A stretch of 14,716 bases of DNA from Wenzhouxiangella sp. (GCA_007121485.1 SKKM01000126.1:1-14716), one strand, 5' to 3'. Shown: positions 1 through 8,662, counted from the stretch's first letter. The notes: generated from the letters alone by a model not told the origin. Made by a program: numbers and translations.

Positions 1-432
1 CTGATCCAGACCATCGGACGGGCGGCGCGCAACGTGCGCGGCAAGGCCATCCTGTACGCCGACCACACCACTGAATCCATGCGCCGCGCCATCGACGAGA
101 CCGAGCGCCGGCGGGCCAAGCAGGTCGCGCACAACGAGGAAATGGGGATTACCCCGCAGACCATCGTCAAGAACATCGCCGACATCATGGCCGACGCGCA
201 CCAGGCGCCCGGACGCAAGAAAACGGCGCGCAAGGCGGCCGAAAAGCGCGCCGCCTACGCGCCCGAGGTGTATTCGCCGGAGCAGGCGGCCGGGGAGATC
301 GCCCGCCTGGAAAAGGCCATGTTCAAGGCCGCGGAAAACCTGGAGTTCGAAGAAGCCGCGTCCCTGCGCGACCAGATCAGCCGCCTGCGCGAACAAGGCT
401 TCCGCGCGCCGGGCCCGGGCCACGCCGCTTGA
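1..432 (+). CDS. uvrB: UvrABC excinuclease subunit B, C-terminal part
   Basis: This is the last 143 residues of UvrB, the helicase-like damage-verification subunit of nucleotide excision repair, which UvrA loads onto DNA and which then recruits UvrC. The frame is open from the first base, so the 5' part lies outside the window. Visible marks are the helicase motif VI region (QTIGRAARN at the very start), the conserved stretch around YADHTTESM and the ETERRRAKQ...HNEEMGITPQTI block typical of UvrB. A Lys/Arg-rich linker follows, and then a C-terminal UVR domain (about residues 95-130 of the fragment; LEKAMFKAAENLEFEEAASLRDQI), the coiled hairpin that binds UvrC. The ATG at 34 is only an internal methionine codon. 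The gene ends in TGA at 430-432 and converges on the minus-strand group downstream, with a long inverted repeat between them. The identification is very secure. Confidence 0.97.
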   Translation: MIQTIGRAARNVRGKAILYADHTTESMRRAIDETERRRAKQVAHNEEMGITPQTIVKNIADIMADAHQAPGRKKTARKAAEKRAAYAPEVYSPEQAAGEIARLEKAMFKAAENLEFEEAASLRDQISRLREQGFRAPGPGHAA

Positions 433-468
433 GTCGGTTCTGGGGCAGGTGCCTTGTTCTGACATCTA

Positions 469-672
469 AAGCCTCTCGCCAAGACGCCAAGGCGCAAAGG
501 ACGCCAAGGAAAAAAAGGAAAAGCCAAGAAAAGCAAAGGGAGGAATTGGATTGGAAGTGCGGTTTGCACTGTGGAGGCCGCGGGCACGGGCCGAATTTAT
601 CCCCCTAAGCTTTTGACCCTTCCTTAGTTTTCCTTGGCGTCCTTTGCGTCTTGGCGTCTTTGCGAGAAGCTT
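469..672. repeat. Long inverted-repeat element (element 1) between uvrB and the membrane-protein gene
   Basis: Bases 469-513 and 628-672 are reverse complements at 42 of 45 positions, separated by 114 bases. The similarity continues imperfectly inward to about 540 and 601. Each arm is itself built from degenerate 8-10 base tandem units of the type GCCAAGAC / GCCAAGGC / GCAAAGGA. A transcript would fold into a long stem. No open frame of note lies inside. From memory, similar AAGACGC-rich short repeats are dispersed in many proteobacterial genomes, so this is probably a non-coding mobile or MITE-like palindromic element. It may also act as a bidirectional transcription barrier between the convergent genes. 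The inverted structure is seen directly; family membership and function are inferred. Confidence 0.85.
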
Positions 673-708
673 TTTCTAAAGACCGTCCGAGACGGCTACG
701 CCCTTACC

Positions 709-927
709 TCAGCGCTGTGACCGAGGAGTGCCACCGGATTCGGGCACGGTAACGGCCCAGACCAGGGCGAGGATCCAGCCGATTCCGAAAAACGGCAGGC
801 CGAGGATGTTGAGCGCGGCCAGGGCGCCCAGGCGCGGATGCTTGCGGTACCAGCCCACGGCGGTGGGGATGAGCAGGAAGGGAATGCTGAGCACCAGGAT
901 GAACAGCAGTTCGTTGAGCGTCAACAT
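709..927 (-). CDS. Small membrane protein, superinfection-immunity (Imm_superinfect) type
   Basis: A 72-residue protein with two predicted membrane helices, about residues 7-27 and 37-60, and a short polar tail. The block HPRLGALAALNILGLPFFGIGWILALVWA matches my memory of the Imm_superinfect family (phage T4 Imm-like), whose hallmark is P..xALN...G...GW..ALVWA. T4 Imm blocks DNA entry of superinfecting phage, but chromosomal members are widespread and mostly uncharacterised, so a phage-defence role here is not established. The ATG at 925-927 is preceded by an AGGA-containing stretch (complement of 944-950) that overlaps the end of the epimerase-family gene. The gap to that gene is only 17 bases, so the two are probably co-transcribed and this gene would be the last of the minus-strand group. 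Confidence 0.7.
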   Translation of the reverse strand: MLTLNELLFILVLSIPFLLIPTAVGWYRKHPRLGALAALNILGLPFFGIGWILALVWAVTVPESGGTPRSQR

Positions 928-944
928 GGATCGTCGTGTGGTTC

Positions 945-1841
945 CTAGGAGCGGAAGATGGCGTTGAGGGCCTGGTCCAGGTCGCGGTATTCGAATTCGA
1001 AGCCGGCCTGCTCCATGCGGGCGGGCAGCATTTTAGCGCCCGTCAACAGCAGGCGTGACATTTCTCCGAAGGCCAGTTTGAGCGCCAGCGCAGGGGCCGG
1101 CAGCACGGCCGGCCGCTTCAGCGCGCGCCCCAGTTCCCTGGTGAAGTCGGCATTGGTGACCGGATTCGGCGCCGACGCGTTGAAGGCTCCGGACAGATCG
1201 TCGCGCTCCAGCAAAAACAGGATCATGCCGACCATGTCATTGCGGTGAATCCAGGGCATGTACTGGCTCCCGTCGCCCAGCTTGCCCCCGAGCCCGAGCT
1301 TGAAGACCGGCGTGGTCTTGGCCAGCATGCCGCCGCCGGCGTCCAGCACCAGGCCAATGCGCAGGATGGCCACGCGCACGCCGGAACTCTCCGCGCGCCG
1401 GGCTTCCTCTTCCCAACGCTTGCACAATTGGTGGGCGAATTCGTCATGCGGCGTGGTCTGTTCGGTCACGTCGCGACTACCCTGGTCGCCGTAGTAGCCC
1501 ATGGCGGAGGCCGACACCAGGACCGCGGGCGGTCGCTCCTGCGTCGAGCAGAAATCCACGGCGTCCCGGGTGATGCCGATGCGGGACTCGATCAGGGCTT
1601 TTTTCTTGGCCTCGGTCCAGCGCCCTTCGGCGATGGGCTCGCCGGCCAGGTTGACGATGGCCTCCGGGCCCTCTGCCGCAAAGTCCGACACCTGTTCGCG
1701 CACGACGACCTCGGCCGGCAAGCCCTTTTTCGCCTTGTCCGGAGCCCGCGACACGACCAGGGGCTGGTGTCCGGCGTCGATCAGGCGTTGACACAGGGCC
1801 TGGCCGATGAAGCCGCTGCCGCCGGTGATGAGTACTTTCAT
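945..1841 (-). CDS. yfcH: TIGR01777 family NAD(P)-binding protein (YfcH/SDR39U1-like)
   Basis: A 298-residue protein of the extended short-chain dehydrogenase/epimerase type. The N-terminal Rossmann signature GGSGFIG is at residues 7-13, NLAGEPIAEGRW at 64-75 is typical of this family, SASAMGYYG at 110-118 occupies the usual active-site region, and the conserved PWIHRND is at 196-202. The C-terminal 50 or so residues (from about 246) match the DUF1731 domain. The usual YxxxK catalytic pattern of classical SDR enzymes is not obvious, as is normal for TIGR01777 proteins, and no substrate is known with confidence. AGGGAA lies about nine bases before the ATG. The gene follows the glutamate dehydrogenase gene by 87 bases on the same strand and may share its transcript. 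The family assignment is firm; the symbol refers to the E. coli homologue. Confidence 0.9.
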   Translation of the reverse strand: MKVLITGGSGFIGQALCQRLIDAGHQPLVVSRAPDKAKKGLPAEVVVREQVSDFAAEGPEAIVNLAGEPIAEGRWTEAKKKALIESRIGITRDAVDFCSTQERPPAVLVSASAMGYYGDQGSRDVTEQTTPHDEFAHQLCKRWEEEARRAESSGVRVAILRIGLVLDAGGGMLAKTTPVFKLGLGGKLGDGSQYMPWIHRNDMVGMILFLLERDDLSGAFNASAPNPVTNADFTRELGRALKRPAVLPAPALALKLAFGEMSRLLLTGAKMLPARMEQAGFEFEYRDLDQALNAIFRS

Positions 1842-1928
1842 GAGTGAGTTCCCTGAGTGTTCATGCCTGCACCTCGATGATGGTAAGCGAGGCGGATGCC
1901 TGGAGGATGAAGCGAGTTCGACCGTCGC

Positions 1929-3221
1929 TCAATCCTTCCCGTTGAACAGGTCGCGCGTGCCGACGGCTTCGGCCGATTCGCCCAGGCGTTTCAGGGCCAG
2001 GGCGTAGGCTGCCATCCGCAGGGAAATCTCCTTTTCGGCCGCCAGCTCCATGACGCGGTCGAACTGGTAGCTCATGCGGTTTTCCAGGCGTTGCCGGACC
2101 TCGTCGGCTGACCAGTAGTCGCCGCTGCGGTTCTGCACCCACTCGTAGTAGCTCACGGTCACCCCGCCGGCGTTGGCGAGTATGTCCGGGATGACGGTGA
2201 TCCCGGCCTCGTCGAGAATGTCATCGGCGTCCGAAGTGACCGGGCCGTTGGCCAGTTCCAGTATGGTGCGCGCCTTGATGTTGGCGGCATTGTCGGTGGT
2301 GATGACGTCTTCGAGCGCCGCCGGGATCAGGATATCGACGTCGAGTTCCAGCAATTCGGCGTTGGAGATCCTGTTGGCGTCGACCTGGTCGCAGATCGAG
2401 CCTTCGCAGTAAACGGCCTCGAGCTTGCGCGTCTCGTTCTTGGCCTTGATCAGGCTGGGAACGTCGAATCCGTCTTCGGAAAAGATGGCTCCGCTGGAGT
2501 CGCCGACCGCGATGATGCGGTAGCCGGCTTCGTCCAGCAGGCGGGCGATGCCCTGGCCCGCGTTGCCGAAACCCTGGATGGCGACGGTGGTTTCGGCGGG
2601 TTTCCAGCCGCGCTCCTCGGCCAGCTTGGCGATGCAGACATAGCCGCCGCGGGCGGTGGCGTCGCTGCGTCCGTGGCTGCCGCCCAGCGCGAGCGGCTTG
2701 CCGGTGATGACCGCCGGTTCATGCCGCCGTACGACATGGGCGTACTCGTCCATCATCCAGCCCATGATGCGCTCGTTGGTGTAGACATCAGGCGCCGGGA
2801 TGTCCAGTTGCGGCCCGATGAACTCGGCGATGCGCCGGATCAGGCCGCGGCTGAGACGCTCGAGTTCCAGCAGCGACAGGGACTTGGGGTCGACGGCAAT
2901 GCCGCCCTTGGCGCCGCCGTAGGGCAGGTCCATGACCGCGCACTTGCACGTCATCCAGAAGGCGAGCGCCTTGCATTCATCCAGGGTGACGTCGGGATGG
3001 TAGCGCAAGCCCCCTTTGCCCGGGCCACGCAGGTCGTTGTGGTGAACCCGGTGCGCGGTGAAGATCTCCAGGCTGCCGTCGTCACGTCGCAGCGGCACCG
3101 AAACCGTCAGCACCGCCTTGGGATGGCGCAGGCGCAGGAAGGTTTCCTCCGGGATATCGACCACCTCGGCGACCGCATCGAGGCGGCGCAGGGCGGAAAG
3201 AAAAGGCGAGTCGTCGCTCAT
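1929..3221 (-). CDS. Glutamate dehydrogenase (Glu/Leu/Phe/Val dehydrogenase family)
   Basis: This 430-residue enzyme should interconvert glutamate with 2-oxoglutarate and ammonia in the cytoplasm. The N-terminal dimerisation/catalytic half carries GPGKGGLRYHP (about 66-76), TCKCAVMDLPYGGAKGG (91-107) with the substrate and catalytic lysines K69, K93 and K105, and the conserved DVYTNERIMGWMMDEY (145-160). The C-terminal Rossmann half has GFGNAG at 217-222. The residue closing the second beta strand appears to be D241 (AVGDSSG), which in this family favours NAD over NADP and so hints at a catabolic enzyme. The length and motifs resemble the approximately 420-residue RocG/GudB-like type more than the 447-residue E. 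coli GdhA. Other family members use leucine or phenylalanine, so the substrate is inferred. The gene is divergent from prfB and heads the minus-strand group. Confidence 0.92.
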   Translation of the reverse strand: MSDDSPFLSALRRLDAVAEVVDIPEETFLRLRHPKAVLTVSVPLRRDDGSLEIFTAHRVHHNDLRGPGKGGLRYHPDVTLDECKALAFWMTCKCAVMDLPYGGAKGGIAVDPKSLSLLELERLSRGLIRRIAEFIGPQLDIPAPDVYTNERIMGWMMDEYAHVVRRHEPAVITGKPLALGGSHGRSDATARGGYVCIAKLAEERGWKPAETTVAIQGFGNAGQGIARLLDEAGYRIIAVGDSSGAIFSEDGFDVPSLIKAKNETRKLEAVYCEGSICDQVDANRISNAELLELDVDILIPAALEDVITTDNAANIKARTILELANGPVTSDADDILDEAGITVIPDILANAGGVTVSYYEWVQNRSGDYWSADEVRQRLENRMSYQFDRVMELAAEKEISLRMAAYALALKRLGESAEAVGTRDLFNGKD

Positions 3222-3319
3222 GAAAGCCTGCCAGGGTAAATTTTCACCACGTTAGCAGATGATTGCCCCCGGCGAGATGAAACCGCCGCTCGTGCAAGGC
3301 AAGCTCATGACGCTCGGCT

Positions 3320-3325
3320 TACAAT
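3320..3325 (+). promoter_or_regulatory. Possible -10 box upstream of prfB
   Basis: TACAAT lies 34 bases before the prfB ATG, inside the 137-base divergent gap with the glutamate dehydrogenase gene. No convincing -35 box is visible at the usual distance. If it is used, the leader would be about 27 bases and C-rich, with no clear Shine-Dalgarno sequence. This is a weak prediction. Confidence 0.35.
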
Positions 3326-3358
3326 AGCGGGCTTGTCTCCACCACCTCGCACAAACCC

Positions 3359-4457
3359 ATGGAACAGACTGCCGCAAAGAACCTTCTGGATGATCTGGAG
3401 CGCCGCGTTGCTGCGCTTAGGGGGTATCTTTGACTTCGACGGCAAGCTAGAACGCCTCGAAGAGGTGACCCGGGAGCTGGAGGATCCGGCGGTCTGGGAC
3501 AAGCCTGAACATGCCCAGGCACTGGGCAAGGAGCGGGCGGAGCTGGATCGCTCCGTGAGCGCTCAGCGCGCCGTGATCAGCGGTGTGCCCGATGCCGCGG
3601 AGTTGCTGGACCTGGCGATCCTCGAAGAAGATGACGAGACCTTCGACAGCGTCACCCAGGATCTGCTGGCCCTGGAGCGTCGCGTTGCCGACCTCGAGTT
3701 CCAGCGCATGTTCTCCGGGGAAATGGATAACCGGCCCTGTTTCATCGACATCCAGGCCGGCTCGGGCGGCACCGAAGCGCAGGACTGGGCCGAAATGCTG
3801 CTGCGGATGTACCTGCGCTGGGCCGAACGGCGCGGCTGGAGCAGCGAGCTGATCGAGGTCTCCGCCGGCGAAGTCGCCGGCATCAAGAGCGCCACCATCC
3901 GCGTCGAGGGCGACTACGCCTTCGGCTGGTGCCGGACCGAAACCGGCGTCCACCGCCTGGTGCGCAAGTCCCCGTTCGATTCCGGCAACCGCCGCCACAC
4001 GTCCTTCGCCAGCGTGTTCGTCTCACCCGAAGTGGACGACAACATCGAAATCGACATCGATCCCTCGGACCTGCGCATCGACGTCTACCGGGCATCGGGC
4101 GCGGGTGGCCAGCACGTCAACCGGACCGAGTCCGCCGTGCGGATCACCCACGAGCCGACCGGAATCGTTGTGCAGTGCCAGACCGACCGCTCCCAGCACA
4201 AGAACAAGGACCGGGCCATGGGCCAGCTGCGCGCCAAGCTGTACGAGTTGGAGCTGCAGAAGCAGCGCGAAAAATCGCAGGCGCTGGAGGACGAAAAGGC
4301 CGACATCGGCTGGGGCAGCCAGATTCGCAACTACGTGCTAGACCAGTCGCGCATCAAGGACCTGCGGACCGGGGTCGAGCGCTCCGATACCCAGAAGGTG
4401 CTGGACGGCGACCTGGACGAATTCGTCGCCGCGCAGCTCAAGGCGGGTCTAGTTTGA
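3359..4457 (+). CDS. prfB: Peptide chain release factor 2, with programmed +1 frameshift
   Basis: RF2 reads UGA and UAA stop codons and triggers peptide release. The gene is split into a 24-codon leader frame (ATG 3359 to CTT 3430) that runs into an in-frame TGA at 3431-3433, and a main frame read after a +1 shift, giving join(3359..3430,3432..4457). The product is 365 residues, the same length as the E. coli protein. Key marks are the stop-recognising SPF tripeptide at 204-206 and the catalytic GGQ at 249-251. The residue matching E. coli position 246 is alanine (A245, in YRASGAGGQ), the form found in most bacteria, not the less active threonine of K-12. The main frame is also open upstream to 3333, but that segment is out of phase with the leader and is not a start. 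No good Shine-Dalgarno precedes the ATG. lysS follows, as in E. coli. Confidence 0.98.
3419..3434 (+). promoter_or_regulatory. RF2 programmed +1 ribosomal frameshift site
   Basis: The sequence AGG GGG TAT CTT TGA C contains the internal Shine-Dalgarno-like AGGGGG (3419-3424), the slippery CTT codon (3428-3430), and the poorly terminating TGA followed by C. These 16 bases are the same as the E. coli prfB site as I recall it. When RF2 is scarce, slow decoding of TGA lets the ribosome slip forward one base and complete RF2, which gives autoregulation. Confidence 0.97.
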
Positions 4458-4463
4458 AGATCG

Positions 4464-4615
4464 TTTTTTAACCGCAGATGAACGCAGATGAACGCGGATA
4501 AAAAGAACGAGCCGCTGATAGATGATCTTAAGAGCATGAGTGCATTATTTATCGACCAAGCCGGCAGGCTCCGATCCCCATCTGCGTTCATCCGCGTTCA
4601 TCCGCGGTAAAAAAA
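4464..4615. repeat. Inverted-repeat element (element 2) between prfB and lysS
   Basis: Bases 4471-4499 and 4580-4608 are reverse complements at 26 of 29 positions, separated by 80 bases. They are flanked outwardly by T6 (4464-4469) and A7 (4609-4615), which lengthen the stem. Each arm repeats a 10-base unit of the form GATGAACGCR. All three mismatches are A/G differences at equivalent points of the units. From memory, ACCGCAGATGAACGC-type short repeats are dispersed in many unrelated bacterial genomes. The element starts seven bases after the prfB stop codon, lies in the presumed prfB-lysS transcript and ends 23 bases before the chosen lysS start. The fold is seen directly; mobility and function are inferred. 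Confidence 0.85.
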
Positions 4616-4638
4616 TCCGACGCAAAGGCCAGAAATGC

Positions 4639-6168
<1,530 letters not shown>

Positions 6169-6252
6169 TCGTGCCCGGCAATTGTTGGCTCGCGGCGTCC
6201 GGGAACCTGGTTACCCGGCAGATCTCGCTCAAGGCAGTCAGCCGTTTCCGGC

Positions 6253-7230
6253 ATGCGTGAGGTTTGCGTCGTCGGCGCCGGATGGGCCGGCCTGACCGCC
6301 GCACGTCGCCTGCACGCCGCCGGCCGGGACGTGGTGGTGCTGGAAAAGGCCCGCGGTCCGGGCGGTCGCTGCTCCACGCGGCGCCAGGAGGATTTCGCCT
6401 TCGACCACGGTGCGCAGTACTTCACTGCGCGCTCGGATGCCTTTTCCGAGGCGGTGCGTGGCTGGAAAGCGCAGGGGCTGCTCCGGGCCTGGAATCCGAG
6501 GATCACGGTTTTCGGCCCCCGGCCATCGGACGCGGGGCGTTCGCCGGACGAGCGCCTGGTTGGGCTGCCCGGAATGAACGGCGTGCTCAAGCACCTGGCG
6601 GCCGGCCTCGACTGTCGATTCGGTGTGCGCGTTGAAAGGCTCGGGCGGAATGACGGCTGCTGGGTGATCGGAACGGATGCATCCGGGCAGGAGGTTCGCG
6701 CCCGCTACCTGCTGATGACCGCACCGCCCCAGCAGGCTGCCGCATTGTTGTCGAACCTGAGCGACCTGGCGCCCGCCGTGGCCAAGGTGCCGATGAATCC
6801 ATGCTGGGCCATGATGCTGGGCTTCGACCAGGCCATCGAGGCTGACTTCGACGCCGCTTTCGACAACGAGGGGCCGCTGGCCTGGCTGGCGCGAAACTCG
6901 TCCAAGCCGGGACGTTCCGGTGAAGCCTGGGTACTGCACGCCAGCCCGGACTGGTCCGGCTGGCATCTGGAGGATGACGCGGCGAGCGTGGCCGGGAAAT
7001 TGCTGGATGCCTTCCGCCAGCGGGTGCCGGCCGCCCGCAGCCTGCAGCCGCGTGTGGCCAGCGCCCACCGCTGGCGCTATGCCCTGGCGCCTGAGCCGCT
7101 CAAGCGCAGCTGCCTGAGCGATGCCGGGGCAGGGCTGGTGGTGGCCGGAGACTGGTGTGCCGGGAACCGGATCGAGGGCGCATGGACCAGCGGCATGGCC
7201 AGCGCGGAGGAAATTCTCGCCTGGGGCTGA
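6253..7230 (+). CDS. FAD-dependent oxidoreductase, renalase-like (COG3380 type)
   Basis: A 325-residue flavoprotein. The N-terminal dinucleotide-binding motif is GAGWAGL (8-14), with the acidic E31 closing the second strand, followed by RGPGGRCSTRR (34-44) and DHGAQYFTAR (51-60), which are characteristic of the renalase-like amine-oxidase group. The C-terminal flavin-contacting block AGDWCAGNRIEGAWTSG is at 298-314. The substrate of bacterial members is mostly unknown; human renalase oxidises isomeric dihydronicotinamide dinucleotides, but extending that here is speculation. No signal peptide is apparent. The ATG lacks a strong Shine-Dalgarno sequence, and I see no better in-frame start in the 84 bases after lysS. 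An imperfect hairpin (6199-6218) lies in that gap without a T tract. The gene converges on lpxH. Confidence 0.88.
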   Translation: MREVCVVGAGWAGLTAARRLHAAGRDVVVLEKARGPGGRCSTRRQEDFAFDHGAQYFTARSDAFSEAVRGWKAQGLLRAWNPRITVFGPRPSDAGRSPDERLVGLPGMNGVLKHLAAGLDCRFGVRVERLGRNDGCWVIGTDASGQEVRARYLLMTAPPQQAAALLSNLSDLAPAVAKVPMNPCWAMMLGFDQAIEADFDAAFDNEGPLAWLARNSSKPGRSGEAWVLHASPDWSGWHLEDDAASVAGKLLDAFRQRVPAARSLQPRVASAHRWRYALAPEPLKRSCLSDAGAGLVVAGDWCAGNRIEGAWTSGMASAEEILAWG

Positions 7231-7308
7231 ATGGCCTTGGAGCTGGGTACGCGGCTCCCCCGCGGCTGCGGCAAGAGCGTGCATTACCGGGTTCTCCGGA
7301 CTGGATGC

Positions 7309-8085
7309 TCAGGCCGGCTGCATCTGCAGCCGGCCGTGCTCGTCGCGGGACAGGATCAACAACCGGGCCGCCCGGCCCTGGAGTTCCACAACGCTGCCGC
7401 GCTCGCCGTGCCAGTCGCCCAGGACGATACGCTCGCACGCCCGGCCGTCGATGTCGAGCTGATGCCGGCCGGGGCGATGGGTATGGCCGTGAACCAGCCT
7501 GGCTATGGCCAGTATCTGGAAACAACGCCGAACCGCATCGGCGTTGACGTCCATGATCTCGGGCGCCTTGCCGCGATTGCGCCGCTTGCTCAAGCCGCGC
7601 GCAGCCCGCGCCAGCAGGCGTCGCCACCACAATGGGCGGGAGAGCACGCGGGCCTGCCACTTCGGATGACGCACGCGCTGGCGGAAGCGCTGGTACTCGA
7701 CATCGTCGGTGCACAGGCTGTCGCCGTGGACCAGGGCGGTTTTCGGCTCCAGACCCTCGAGGAGCACGGGTTCTTCCAGCGCCTGCATGCCGGCTGCCCG
7801 ACAATAATCCTGGCCGACAAGGAAGTCGCGGTTGCCGGGGATGAAGTACACGGGGGTGCCGGCGGCGGCGAGGCGAGAGATCGCAGCGGCGACGGTTTCA
7901 GCCAGTTCATCGGCGCCGTCGTCGCCGATCCAGACCTCGAACAGATCGCCCAGAATGTAGAGGGAGCGGGCCCGGCGCGCCGGGCCGCTCAGGAAGTCCA
8001 GCAGGAGCCCGGTGGTCCCCGGCCGGCCGGCCTCCAGGTGGAGGTCGGAAATCAGGTATACGGGGCGATCACTCAGGGATTTCAA
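7309..8085 (-). CDS. lpxH: UDP-2,3-diacylglucosamine diphosphatase LpxH
   Basis: LpxH hydrolyses UDP-2,3-diacylglucosamine to lipid X and UMP in lipid A synthesis, at the inner face of the cytoplasmic membrane. The 258-residue protein shows the full calcineurin-like metal-binding set: SDLHL (13-17; D14, H16), GDLFEVWIGDD (46-56), GNRDF (84-88), VHGDSLCTDD (119-128) and HGHTHRP (199-205). It also has IMDVN at 177-181, as in the E. coli enzyme. The start is a TTG (complement of 8083-8085). The frame is closed by a stop at 8098-8100 and I see no ATG or GTG before the DLHL motif. It overlaps the end of the cyclophilin gene by 17 bases, which suggests translational coupling. The pair matches ppiB-lpxH in E. 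coli. The presence of LpxH implies a Gram-negative outer membrane. Confidence 0.95.
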   Translation of the reverse strand: MKSLSDRPVYLISDLHLEAGRPGTTGLLLDFLSGPARRARSLYILGDLFEVWIGDDGADELAETVAAAISRLAAAGTPVYFIPGNRDFLVGQDYCRAAGMQALEEPVLLEGLEPKTALVHGDSLCTDDVEYQRFRQRVRHPKWQARVLSRPLWWRRLLARAARGLSKRRNRGKAPEIMDVNADAVRRCFQILAIARLVHGHTHRPGRHQLDIDGRACERIVLGDWHGERGSVVELQGRAARLLILSRDEHGRLQMQPA

Positions 8086-8662
8086 CCCGCTCGATGATCA
8101 CGTCTTCAACCGGCACGTCCTGGTGGAAGCTGCGGCGCCCGGTTTCCACCTGACGAATGGCGTCGACCACGTCCATGCCGTCGGTCACCTGCCCGAATAC
8201 GGCATAGCCCCAGGTCTGGCCGGAAGCCGGGCTGCGGTGGTCGAGAAAGGCGTTGTCGGTCACGTTGATGAAGAACTGCGAGGTCGCGGAGTGCGGGTCG
8301 TTGGTGCGCGCCATGGCCACGGTGCCGCGGGTGTTGGACAGGCCGTTGTCGGCCTCGTTCTGGATCGGGTCGCGCGTCGGCTTTTGCTGGAAATCCGTGT
8401 CGAAGCCGCCGCCCTGGATCATGAAGTTGGGTATGACGCGATGGAACAGGGTGCCGTCGTAGTGCCCGTCACGCGCGTACTGGATGAAATTGGCGACCGA
8501 GGCAGGCGCCTTGTCTTCGAACAGTTCCAGGGTGATGGCGCCGTAATTGGTGTGCAGGATCACTATGGGGTTCTCCGTGGTTTCGTCGTCGTTTTCGGTT
8601 TCAGTGGTCTCGGCCACGGCCAGCATCGGCAGCAGCAGGAAAAGCGAAAGCAGAATCCTCAT
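8069..8662 (-). CDS. Cyclophilin-type peptidyl-prolyl isomerase with signal peptide
   Basis: A 197-residue protein that should catalyse cis-trans isomerisation of prolyl bonds. The first 17 residues (MRILLSLFLLLPMLAVA) form a typical signal peptide with a likely cut before ETTETEN, so the enzyme is probably periplasmic. A short acidic Thr/Glu-rich linker (18-31) precedes the cyclophilin fold: FHRVIPNFMIQGG (73-85; R75, Q83), GTVAMAR (113-119), TSQFFINV (127-134) and YAVFGQV (153-159). The frame extends upstream to an ATG at 8722, but that would put 20 polar residues ahead of the signal peptide, so I chose the ATG at 8660-8662. Only a weak GTGGAA precedes it. The neighbour lpxH matches E. coli ppiB, which is cytoplasmic, whereas this copy is secreted in the manner of PpiA. 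Confidence 0.94.
   Translation of the reverse strand: MRILLSLFLLLPMLAVAETTETENDDETTENPIVILHTNYGAITLELFEDKAPASVANFIQYARDGHYDGTLFHRVIPNFMIQGGGFDTDFQQKPTRDPIQNEADNGLSNTRGTVAMARTNDPHSATSQFFINVTDNAFLDHRSPASGQTWGYAVFGQVTDGMDVVDAIRQVETGRRSFHQDVPVEDVIIERVEIPE

Noticed and set aside
6238..7284. A 348-codon minus-strand open frame
   Set aside because: Antisense to the FAD oxidoreductase, which has clear flavin-binding motifs at both ends.
7231..8097. A 288-codon plus-strand open frame after the FAD oxidoreductase gene
   Set aside because: Antisense to lpxH, whose full metal-binding motif set is intact.
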